A stretch of 64,000 nucleotides of DNA from Anaeramoeba flamelloides (lineage: Eukaryota; Metamonada; Anaeramoebidae), in the NCBI GenBank assembly GCA_027625915.1, contig JANTQA010000012.1, forward strand, positions 5,788,501-5,852,500. Direction: 5' to 3'. The notes under the pieces are model-generated. The model ran no database searches. It saw nothing but the letters and a program-made list of their open reading frames with translations, and was not told where the DNA came from. Of the stretch, positions 1 to 11,342 are shown piece by piece; positions within the stretch are counted from its first letter, which is position 1; every line of letters starts with the position of its first letter. The translations under genes were made by a program, and so were the position numbers.

Positions 1-1741
1 AAAAGGTAATAAAATAATTTTTGATTGAATTTCTCCACTTTTTACCTGTTTTAATCAAATAAACGAAAATAGATTCTAAATAACACTAACAACAAACTCA
101 AACAATAAAGTTTTGTCTCATTTCTGGACTTATCCAAAAGAAAAGACTAAAACCTCAAGAATTTTTTATTTTTTCATTAAATTGAAATTTGAAATTCAAT
201 TTTTTTATCCAAGATGTTCAAATTTTAAACATTTTTCAAGAATTATTCTTAGCTAAACAATTCTTTGGATGACTTAAAAAATAGCTACAATTATGATCCA
301 CGTTTTTGTTACTTTTTTTACTTTTTTGGGTTAATTTGAATTTTTACATCTTTTTACAGGCTCTGTAAATATCATTCATTTCATTTCCACTGAAAGCACA
401 ATAGAGTAAATTAAACCCATCAATTTCAAAATTAAAAGATCTATTGACTTTAATAAAAAAATAAAATAACAACTCTTAAATCAAATTTAAAAAACGATAA
501 TTTTTTTTTTTTTGATCTTTGAAGAGAGAAAATTATTTTTATCTCTATTCTTTTAAATTCTGGAAAAGTGTCGTTAACTTTTCTTGAGTTTTCTGTTTAT
601 TTGGAAAACCTCAAAAAAAACCTAGAACACTTCACAAATAAAACAGAAAACCTCAAGAAAATCTAGGCACTCTACGACACTCTACGGTACTTGACGGAAC
701 TCTACGGCACATGACGGACCCTTTTCGTTAGGATTAATTTAATTTAAAAGAATTGTCTGAAATCTTTTTTTTTCCTAAAGTATTTAGAATTTAGGAAAAG
801 CAACATTAGTTTTTTTTTTAATTTTAGAAATTAAATGAAAATTTCTTAAATTAAAAAAACACCTTTCACTCTAAGGCACTCTATAATTCCTAAACTTGTA
901 TTTAGAAATTTTTTAAAAGATTTTGACATATTTTTATTATCCACTAGAGTAACTAAAGATCTTGAATCTTGTTTATAATACTAAGAATATTATTATTTTC
1001 ATAAATAATTGAAAAATTAATTTTTTTTAAAATTCAGAAATCAAGATTTTACGATTATTTTCATAGGTTGGGTAGTTTCAGAGAAAAATGACACAAATCT
1101 TCCATGATTTTAAAGTTTCTCATTTTATTTTAAAGAATAAAATAGTGCTTTACTCCCCCCCAAAAAAAAAAATTTGTTAATTTGATGAATTAATTATAAA
1201 TAAAACAATCTTGAAAACTTGAAATAATAATCAAAACAGTTTATCTCTTGATAAACTTTTTTGATTTTTAAATAATAAAATACGTAAACAACATTTTAAT
1301 AAAATAAAGCACCTTTGTTATACAAAACGGCATATTGCAAAAATTCAAGTTGAAATTTACAACGTTTTTTTGAAATCATAATTTTCAAAAAATAATTAGT
1401 TTGAAAAACTATCAAGTTTTTCTAAAACAAACACCCTTCACTACCATTTCAAAATTTCATTCATTTGTCACTCTACTCGGCGCAAAACCCAAGAAATTAT
1501 TTTAAATCATACATCATTTATTTTATAAGAAAAAAATTTTATATATTCTTTATTTAAAAACTTTTATTTTTCAAAATTAAATGAATTATTCTCTAATATC
1601 TTTTTTTTTCTATTTTTTTTAATTAAATTATTTTGAATAAAAAAAAAAATAAAATCAAAAATACAACAATCTAATAAATTATTTTTAAAGATATTGTTTG
1701 GACAAATAAACAAGAACCCTATATAAAAAAAATCTTTTTAG
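1..1741. other. Upstream/intronic AT-rich DNA before the first recognised Vps18 exon
   Basis: No convincing coding exon is visible. The missing Vps18 N-terminus (roughly the first 80 residues of the family) should lie here or left of the window, but I could not find it. The only clear structure is the ACTCTACGG-type repeat at about 545-725. The rest is A/T tracts. Confidence 0.5.
545..725. repeat. Dispersed repeat with short ACTCTACGG units (copy 1)
   Basis: An AT-rich lead containing CTATTCTTTTAAATTCTGG is followed by imperfect tandem units of about 10-11 bases: CACTCTACGA, CACTCTACGG, TACTTGACGG, AACTCTACGG, CACATGACGG. The same lead and unit types recur, partly in reverse complement, at 6772-6995, 53440-53930 and 60165-60300. 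The class of repeat is unknown; I saw no terminal inverted repeats or coding capacity. Confidence 0.6.
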
Positions 1742-4700
1742 GGCCGAAGGCAAGAATCATGATTATTTGTTGTTTAGATGGATCAACTTATTACCATATT
1801 CATAGAAAAGGAGGAAAGTCCACCACGATAAAGATTGAAAAATTACGTGTAAGTTTCTTTTTATTCATCGACTTTTTACTATTTAATATTATAATATATC
1901 CAAAAATTACATTTTTTTTTATAAAAAATTTGAAAATGAAAAATATTATCATATTTTTTGATCGTTTAAAACAAAATAGAAGTCAACCATTTTTAACCAA
2001 ATCAAAAAGAATTGAGAAAATAACCTTTGAGACATCATTATTAGAGTCAACTTGACTTAAATTTTATTAAGAATCAATTTGTCATTTGCTGATTTTCAAC
2101 TTTAGATATTTACTTTTTAAATCAATAATTTTACTTTAGTCACTTTAACGTACATTTCAAATAAAATCCTCTTTTGGTATTAGAACTTTAAACAGAATAT
2201 TGCAAATCTAAGTATATTTTCATAAAGAACATTTGAAAGTAAAAATAAACACCAAATTAAGATTTTATTTTTTGGTACCTAATATTAATAAAAGCCGAAA
2301 GCTAAATAAAAAAAAAATATATTTCTTTCCTTTTACAATTATCGCTATGGTCTTGTTATGAATAAATTAAAAGCGAATTGCATGGTAAATTTAATTCAAT
2401 TATGCTTAAAACATAATTAAATCGAAAGAAATAGCCTGAATTCAGAACATTAATTTTGGTTATCAATTAGATCTACAAACCAAGTCTTTATGAAATGTTT
2501 GACAAAGTTAGATAGAGAGAAAGCAAAATAATTTTTAAAAAATAAATTTTTTTTGTTTCGCTTTTATCCATTCGTCTTACATAAGAAAAATCAATTTTTG
2601 AAACAAAAAAAAAAACAAAGATCTTTGGAAGATCTTCAAAATAATAAACTCTATTTCACCCATAGGTGTCCACCCAAAAATGAAAAATTCAATTTTTTTT
2701 ATAAGAATCAACCAATATACAATTGTTTAGAAATAAGAGAAAAAATAATCTTTCGATTAGAGTTGATATTTCTAAAAGAAATACTTGAACAAATAAACTA
2801 TAAAATTTCAATAAAAAAAAAATTGTAAAAAAATTTTTTGGCCTCTTTCATTGAAACTTCCTGTACAAAAATTTTCAAGTTCTTTAGGAAATTAAAATTA
2901 TTTACAATAAGATTTTTTAATAGCAAATGTATTCATTTTAAAAGAAATTTACAAACCCTCAATTTTATTAATGTTAATTTGGTGTTTTCAAACATTTTTT
3001 TTTTTGATTATTGACTTTTTTTAAAAAAAAAAAAAAAAGAATAATTTAAAAAAAAAAAAGAAACAAAAAAAGTAAAAGAAAAAAAAAAAAAAGAAAAAAA
3101 GAAAGAGAAAAGAAATTAAAAAAAAAAATTTGAAAAAAAAACAAAAATCGATCAGATCTAAAAATTGAAAATTTATTTTGAGAAGAATAATGAATTAAAA
3201 CCATAGAAAATATTCTATTTCTTTAATAAATACTGGCTCACTTTGGCTGAAAAAGATTTTAGTTCAAAAAAAGAAATTATTTTTATATATTTTTCTTGAA
3301 AAGGCAAAAGATCCATCTAAAAGTTTACAAAAAACTCAAAAAATAAACATTTTGAAAATACCTCGATTAAATATTTTAAAATTAGTAAAACAACATAATG
3401 GCTTAAATGTATTTGTTTCAATAAAAATCCTAAAGTTTTATTAAAATTTAACATTTTATGTTTGAAATTGAAATTAATGAAAAATGTTTTTTTATTCCCT
3501 TTTCTTCATTTTATACTACTCGGCCGAAAAAAATCAAAAAAAAATCACGTATTAATAATATATATATATATAAATAAATTTCTCTATTCATCAAACACAC
3601 TTATTTAACAATCAACTAAAGAAAAAATTTATCTCAAATATAGGATGGAATCCTGAAATAGCACCAAACGAATATGGCTCTGCACTATTAGGAACCAATG
3701 ATGGGATAATATATGAAATAAAATTTAAAAAGAAAAAGGAAACTATTCGTGAAGTTTATAGATTTCAATCTCGTTTAATGATCACCGGTATTTATTTTCA
3801 AAGGTTTCTTACAAAAAAAAACACTTGGTATTTAATAGTAACAACAACAAATACATTATTTCATTTTATTGGCGGGCCAACAGTTAGCAAAATGTTTGAA
3901 AAATATGCAGAAATGAGCCCACAATATCTAGAATTACCAGGAAGTCTTGATAATGCAGAGTTACATGTGCAAACCCGAGAAAATATCCGTACATCATTTG
4001 CGTTTTTAAATGAATCTGGTATTTATCATGGTGATCTTGATCCTAGCCAAAAAAATTCAAAAATTGGTGAAAAGTTAATTTGTAAAGAGAAATTAATGTA
4101 TTTCCCTTCTACAAAATCACAGGTTAATGATATTCATTTTTATTCCAATGTTGGGGATGAAATCATTCCTGCAATTTCAATGGCCGCAACAGAATATCAC
4201 TTTTTATTAGCTTGGGAAGACCAAATTTTGGGAATATCATCTTTAAATCAGCGAATTATTTTTAAAGAAAAATTTGATGTATAATTTTTTTTTTTTTATT
4301 TTTTTATATTAATTACAAGTATTGATCTTTTAAATTTAATTTTAAATATTATAAAAAAAATCTATGTCAATTATAACTTTATTTTCAAAGATAAAAACTG
4401 ATGGAAAAATTTTAGGTTTTACTCAAGATTTAAAAACTAATTCAATTTGGTTATTTTCTGAAAGAAAAATTTTTACTGTAAATAAATATGAAGAAGATCG
4501 AAATATTTGGAAAATTTACAAGGATAAAAACAAATTTCAAACTGCTTTATATTATTGTGGAGAAGTAAGTTTTAGTTTTGTATTTTCTATTATTTTTTCT
4601 TTTTTCTCATTTTTTTTTTTCTTTTTTTAGATACTTTTATAATTATCACTAAATTGTTGTTGCCAATAATTTTTAATTTTATTATTTGTTTAATAGAGTT

Positions 4701-7700
4701 TTCAATCTAAAACTCTAGAATATACGATAATGTCATTTTTACGTTTAAATGCCGTTTATTTTGTGAATAAACAAACATTTTTCTGAAAAAGATATTTTAT
4801 ATCAAAAAAGTAAATTCTGCCAGAAAAAGTAATTTGAAGTGATCCAATTTTGTGAAAAAAAAAAATGATCATTTTTTAAACACAATATTTTTTTGAAAAA
4901 TCTTATAAATTTCCCAGAATTACTAAATCATTCTATTAACTGAGTTTTTATTTAAGATGACCATTTATGAGTTGATAAATTTTTGTTGAACAACAAACTG
5001 ATTTTCAAAACAAAATTGTTTTTTTTTTATTTTCAATGAACAAATAAAAAAACAAACAAAAAAACATCAACTATCAGATCAAAACGGGAAAATTATTAAA
5101 TTTCAAAATTGGTCAAATTCTCATTTTTTTCAAAATAGTTAATTCCATTTAAATATGTTGACTATAGGTATTTAAAAACCTCTTTACGGGTAGGTTAGAG
5201 TATGTTAGAGTCGGTTTTTGGTGTTTGAATGGTATGCTAGAAAATTTTGGCAAGGATTTTAAAAAAAAAATATTATTAACTGACCAATTAGACTTTTGCA
5301 ACTTGTTTTAAGGGGAAAAAATTTTACACTTAACTTTGGTGGTTAAAATTGGATTTCGAACAAATTTTTATAAATATTTAGTATTGATGATTTCAAAATT
5401 TTGGATTTTCTACAATTTAGTAATAAAATACTACCAATCGTGTAATAATCGTTTTGCTTTTTCCTCCCACAACTTTAAAAAAACATTAAAAACTTTCATA
5501 CCAATGATAATAATCAAGAAACTCTTCAAAAATATGAAAATTTTCAATTTGACCAATTTTGAAATTTGACCAAATTTGAAATTTAATAATATACCCATCA
5601 AAACAATTATTGAAATGAGTTTTGTGATTTTAATTTGATTGGCAAATTTATTTATCCATCCTAATCAGCTCAAGTAACAATTTAAGGTAAACTATCACTT
5701 CCCAACCTATATTACCATCATAAGTTGCCTTGGAAATAAAATACATTTGATATTATCAGCCCTATTAATATTCTATATTTTAGCTGTCACCAGTGAAACA
5801 ATTACAAAGTATCTGCAATACTAAAGAAGGAAACATTTCAATTTTTCAAGCCTTTTCAATATCGGAACCATACAATTGCGAATTAATAATGATTCTTTGA
5901 AAGCCTGTTATACACTTTTTGTTCTTCTTCTTTTCAAAATTTTAAATTTTGGAGAAATTCTAACACTTGAGTTGAATACTTTTTTTTTCATCAATCACGT
6001 AGATCTGATTGGGAATTTCTCTTTCTCCTTGAGAGTTTAACTTTTGAAGGTAAAACACCTTTTTAAAAAAACTCTTCTTTTCGAGATTTCAACATCATTT
6101 TTCCTTATTGGTTGCTAATTGTTTGTTTGTCTCTAAATTTGGAATTTTTATTCATTTTTTTAAAAAAAAAGTATTTTTCTTTTCCTCGGTTTTCTTTTTT
6201 ATTTATTGAACTGTAGAAACAAAAATACAATTAATAGTCTGGAAATCTGTTTATTTTAGTCTTATTTACCAAGAAAATATATTTTTTTTCAAAAGATCTG
6301 AAAGAAAAAGATCTTAAAATTGATTTGGTATTTTTCAACAAATCCTATTATTAGATGTGCTAAAAATCACAAAAAACAGTAACTTTCCATGAAAACTCTG
6401 ACTTTTCGTGAAAAAAAAATTTATTAACGAAAAAGAATTTGCTTCCAGAAAAAAACACTTATTCGCCAAAAAATTAGTATATTGCAAACAAGTAACAATA
6501 TCCAGTGTATTTTTCACATTTCGATGGAAAACTCTAATATTTTAATTTTTTCAATGATCGTTTTCAAAAATTAAAAAAATCCTGATGATATCCTATTGTA
6601 TGAAAATAATTGAAATTTTTGGATTAAATAATTATTCAAAACAAACAAATAAAATAATATCTTTGATATTATTCAAAATAAAGACTCATTATTTATCTTT
6701 TCATTGGTTAATGATAAAGAGGATTATGATTCTTTAAAAAAAATTCTAAACAAAACTTTAGGAAATTAAGAAAGTGTTGTGGAGTGGCATGAAGTGCCGT
6801 CAAGTGCCGTAGAGTGCCTAGGTTTTCCAAAATTCAAAAGAATTGAATAAAATCTATGATTTTACTCCATTCTTTTAAATTCTGGGAAATCTAACGAAAA
6901 GTGTCTGTAGAGTGCCTAGGTTTTCCAGAGTTCAAAAGAATAGAGAAAAATCTTTGATTTTACTCAATTCTTTTAAATTCTGGAAAACCTAATGGCTGTA
7001 AGAGGAAATAATTTTGTTTCCTTGAAAATAATATATATGTATATATTAGGATATTTTTGTTAAAAAATTTTTCCTCAAAATTATCATTTTTTTGAGATTA
7101 TTATTATTTTTTTAAAAAATTAATTTCTGAAAAGTACTTTTTCGAAAATCATGTATTTAGATATTCTTTCAAAATATATTATATTTATATTTAGATATAA
7201 TCACTGATGATTACTAAAAGTATTTCAAAAATAATAAAGAATTTATTTTGTAAAAAAAATTTTTTTCAAATATTTCAAAAAACTTTTCGTTGGAGAGTTA
7301 TTTGTAGATAATTCTTCTTGATATTTTTTAAAAATCTAAATGAGATTTTTCTCATTTCTCATTTGGAAATTAGTAATATGTTCATTGAAATAATTTTTCA
7401 TTAAAGTAAGGAAAATCGATTTTTTACTGAATTCATTGCAAAAGAAAATCTTTCTAAATTCATTTGATTCAGAAAACCATTAAAAATAGATTTTTAGAAG
7501 AAAAAAAAAAAGAGTTACTTTAAAATGCTTCTGATAAAACTCTTATATTTATTAAAATAATTTAATAAAAAAATTTGTTTCAATTTATTTTTTGATAATT
7601 TTTATTTTATATAGTTGAAGTAAATAAATCAACATTTGAGGGAGACAACAATAGAAATTCAAAATCAATTCACCTATTTCTAACATCTTAAACTCTAATT

Positions 7701-9972
7701 TATTATTTTTTTGCTGAATTTAAATCATTTTTTATTTTTTCAAGTACTATTTTATCTTTTTTTTCATTTGTCTTATTTAAAAAAAAATGATGGTACTTGA
7801 ATCCATAAATTATTCAGCAAAAACAAGTTTAACATGTTTTACAAAAAAAAAATATAAATGGACTTTACACTCAACATCTTTTTTTCATTTTTTTGGTATA
7901 ATTCCCCTTTTAAATTACAACAAAAAATTTTTTCAACTTGATCAATTGTTTTAGATCATTTGAATATTCAACTTTAAATGAATAAAATTGATAATTTTAA
8001 ACGAATTTTTCTGAATAGTAACCCAATTCTAAAAAAAATTCAAGATATACAAAATATTATATTTTAATTACCTTTCAAAACAATAAAATTCCTTTATAAA
8101 AAAAGTATTTTTTCAATGTAGAAAAATTTAAAAAAAAAAATAAAAATAAAAAGGTTATTTAAATCCTATTCTATGAGTTCTGAATGTGTCAAATTTCTTT
8201 TTAAAATCGATTTTATCTTTTTAATAAATTAATTAATTTTTTTTTTTTTTTTCCTAAAATCTCCTATCGTATACATCTGATCTAACCACAAACAATCACA
8301 CACATAGAATGAAAAAAACAGAGAGGAAGTTCATCGATCACATGCAAATTTCCTATTTGAACAAGAACAATATGAAAATTCTGCATCTATATTTGCAAAG
8401 ACAAATATTTCATTTGAGCAAGTATCTTTACAATTCTTTGAATTAGGGTTATTTGATCCATTAAAGATATATTTATCAAACAAAATTGATAATATTTCAG
8501 AAAATAAAAAAATGGAATTGACCATAATTTCCATGTGGTTATGCGAATTGTATTTATCTGAATTAAATGATCTTGAAGGCATTGATGAAAAAAATTTTTT
8601 AAAAGCTAAAAAAAGATTTGAAGATTTTATTTTAGATCGTAAAAATGAATTAGATAAAAAAACCACGTTTTCATTGATATTATCTTATGATCGGGTTGAG
8701 CAAATGATTTTCTACGCATCAATCATATCAGATTATGAGCAAGTAATTTCACATTATATTAGGGAATGCGAATATGTTGATGCATTGGAGGTATTAAGGA
8801 AGCAGCATGATTTGGAGTTAATTTATCGATTCTCGCCAATATTGATTTCATTTTCTCCCTTTGAAACGATCCAAACATGGAAAATGATCACCACAATTGA
8901 TCCTGTAAGATTGTTACCTGCGCTAATGAGATACCAAACCTCAAAAAACCCAAAAGGGGTCAAAACAAATTTAGCAATTGAATATTTAGAATATTGCATT
9001 AGCATTAAAGACAACCGGGAAACTGCCCTTCATAATTATTTATTAACACTGTTTGTGCAAAATGATCAAGATAGCAAACTAATGACATTTTTAAATCCGG
9101 TCACAAACATTATTTATTATAATACTAAATATGCATTGAGGGTATGCATGACGAATAAAAAACTGGAGCCCAGTGTGTTCCTCTATAGCAAAATGGGCAT
9201 GTTTGAGCAAGCGGTTAGATTGGCGTTAACCTTTGATCTTTCGCTCGCAAAGATTCAAGCAGACAAGCCTGAGGATGAACTTACGAAAAAAAAATTGTAT
9301 ACAATAATCGCACAGCACATTGCAACAACGGAGAACAATATTAAAGGCGCGATGAAGTATCTCCAGCAATGCGAAAATTTAGATATCCAAAATATTTTAC
9401 CGCTATTCCCTGACTTTCAAACGATTAATGGATTCAAAAACGATATTACAAAGACTTTAAAAAGTTTCCAAAAAAAAATTAAAAGTTTAAAAAACGATAT
9501 GGAAAGTGACAAGACTTCCTCCGAAAATTTACGTAACGATTTAAATACACTCAGAAAAAGATATGTTTTAATTAGCGGTAATAAAAAATGCGATATTTGT
9601 GGTAGGCATTTCATTAATCGAAGTTATTATGTATTCCCATGTAATCATGCCTTCCATCCTATTTGCTTAAAAAAGGCAATGTCAAAATATTTTTTAACAG
9701 AAAAGCAAATACAAAGAGTGCAAAAATTGAAGATCTCAATAAAAAAAAATACTAAATCTTTGGAACAATTTTTAACTGTTAATAACGAAAATAATAACCA
9801 ACCAAAAGGCAACAAAATTATTCTCGGAAATAGAATCGCTTTAAATAGAAAGGAAATTGAAGAAATAATTGCTCACGATTGCATATTATGTGGTAGATTA
9901 GTTTCAAAAATCGTTGAAAAGGATTTAATTAATTTATCAGACGAAAAATTAATGGGATCTTGGAAATTATAA
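1742..9972 (+). CDS. VPS18: Vps18, HOPS/CORVET core subunit (exons 1742-1848, 3622-4278, 4391-4564, 8308-9972; 5' end missing)
   Basis: Vps18 is the shared class C core subunit of the HOPS and CORVET tethers, acting at late endosome/lysosome and early endosome membranes. The first three visible exons match the Pep3/Vps18 N-terminal propeller: IIYEIKF after a WNPEIAP segment, then ATEYHFLLAWEDQILGI. The last exon carries the clathrin-heavy-chain-like helical repeats (YALRVCM, LPLFPDFQTINGF) and a C-terminal RING-H2 at about 9589-9905 with CDICGRHF, CNHAFHPIC and CILCGRLV. Donors gtaagt at 1849, gtataa at 4279 and gtaagt at 4565 join phase-0 acceptors after 3621, 4390 and 8307. Each join restores family sequence, for example KFISNIGWN across the first. 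The visible part is about 867 residues against about 970 in human, so roughly the first 80-100 residues are unseen. Introns of 1773, 112 and 3743 bases hold repeats. Family assignment is secure; the 5' end is not. Confidence 0.93.
5098..5567. mobile_element. Foldback/MITE-like element in the Vps18 intron
   Basis: A perfect 22-base inverted repeat bounds it: 5098-5119 begins AAATTTCAAAATTGGTCAAA and its exact reverse complement lies at 5546-5567. The interior (about 430 bases) is non-coding and holds GTTAGAGTATGTTAGAGT near 5204. A very diverged relative of the left part may lie in reverse complement at about 54860-55030. I see no clear target duplication, so the superfamily is unknown. Confidence 0.6.
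6772..6995. repeat. Dispersed repeat with short ACTCTACGG units (copy 2, inverted)
   Basis: It contains GTGGAGTGGCATGAAGTGCC followed by GTAGAGTGCCTAGGTTTTCC, which appears twice, each time next to ATTCTTTTAAATTCTGG-type sequence. It reads as the reverse complement of the 545-725 copy plus a second half-copy. Confidence 0.6.
7024..8222. repeat. 1.2 kb direct repeat, copy 1 (inside the Vps18 intron)
   Basis: Colinear with 10145-11342 over its whole length with scattered substitutions and small indels. Shared blocks include CTCAAAATTATCATTTTTTT, TATAATCACTGATGATTACT and TTGAGGGAGACAACAATAGA. I found no terminal inverted repeats and no convincing reading frame, so the class is unknown. The two copies flank the last Vps18 exon. 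Confidence 0.85.
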
Positions 9973-10144
9973 ATCATGTGAATTTTTTCAATAGTTATAA
10001 TTTCTTATATTTTTAATTATTTTTATTTCTTTTTATTTATATTTATTTATTCAAATTATTTCTTTAATTAAATTGTTCTTCACCCTTTTCTCGTTTCTCT
10101 TTTTCTTCTTTTTTTATTGAATATTATATAATATAGTATTACAA

Positions 10145-11342
10145 AAATATAATATATATATACATTAGGAGATTTTTGACAAAAAGAATTTTTTCCTCAA
10201 AATTATCATTTTTTTGAGATTATTATTATTTTTTTTAAAAAATTGTTTCTGAACAGTACTTTTTCGAAAAAGTAATGAATTTAGATATCCTTTCAAAATA
10301 TATTATATTTATATTTAAATATAATCACTGATGATTACTAAAAGCATTTAAAAAATAAGGAATTAATTATTTAAAAAAAAATTTTTCAAATATTTCAAAA
10401 AACTTTTCGTTGGAGAATTATTTGTAGATAATTCTTGATATTTTTTAAAAATGTAAATGAGATTTTTCTCATTTCTCATTTGGAAATTAGTAATATGTTC
10501 ATTGAAATAATTTTTCATTAAAGTAAGGAAAATCAATTTTTTACTGAATTCATTGCAAAATAAAATCTTTCTAAATTCATTTATAGATAAAATGATAATC
10601 ATTAAAAATAGATTTTTAGAAGGAAAAAAAAAAGGTTACAGTAAAATATATCAGATAAAACTCAAATATTTATTAAAATAATTTAATAAAGAATTTTGTT
10701 TCAATTTATTTTTTGATAATTTTTACTTTTATAGTTAAAGTAAATAAATTAACATTTGAGGGAGACAACAATAGAAATTCAAAATCAATTCACCTATTTC
10801 TAATATCTTAAACTCTAATTTATTATTTTTTTGTTTAAATAAAATCATTTTTTTATTTTTTTCAAGTAATTTATTATCTTTTTTTTTTATCCTAAAGTAA
10901 AGAATATGATCGTGGTTGACTTTGTAAATTATTCAGTAAAAACAAATGAAACCCACTTTACGAAAAAATATAAGAAAAGAAAAATTACCAAGGGCTTTTA
11001 GATAAACAAATCATTTACCCTTTTTTGGTAGAATTGCCTCTTTTAAATTACAACAAATTTTTTTTCAACTTGATCAATTGTTTTTGATCATTTGAAAATT
11101 CAACTTTAAATTGATAAAATTTAAAAATTTTGAAAATTTTTTTGAATAGATACCAGATCGTAAAAAGAATTCAAAAGATAAATCTAAATATTAAATTTTA
11201 GTGTCCACTCAAAATAAAATTTTCAATATAAAAAAAAAGTTTTTTTTAAGGTTCGAAAATGAAAAAAAAATTAGTTCTTTAAATCCTTTTATTTGAGTTC
11301 CGAAATGTATCAAATTTCTTTTTAAAATCAATTATCTCTTTT
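10145..11342. repeat. 1.2 kb direct repeat, copy 2 (just downstream of Vps18)
   Basis: Same orientation and extent as 7024-8222. A 79-codon open frame on the minus strand (10363-10602) lies entirely in the repeat. It is interrupted in copy 1 and resembles nothing I know, so I do not call it a gene. Confidence 0.85.

Larger units (their letters stand above)
4565..8307 (+). other. Large intron of Vps18
   Basis: A 3.7 kb intron bounded by gtaagt at 4565 and atag ending at 8307. It contains a foldback element (5098-5567), an ACTCTACGG-type repeat (6772-6995) and one copy of a 1.2 kb repeat (7024-8222). No other coding exon was recognised in it. Confidence 0.75.

Noticed and set aside
1759-2055. 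Independent 98-codon gene
   Set aside because: Only the first 30 codons are Vps18-like; a gtaagt donor at 1849 ends the exon and the rest is intron.
8331-8666. 111-codon minus-strand frame
   Set aside because: Lies wholly antisense to the conserved last exon of Vps18 and has the S/F/N-rich look of a shadow frame.
10363-10602. 79-codon minus-strand frame inside the 1.2 kb repeat
   Set aside because: The frame is interrupted in the sister copy, and the two copies differ no more slowly here than elsewhere by eye.
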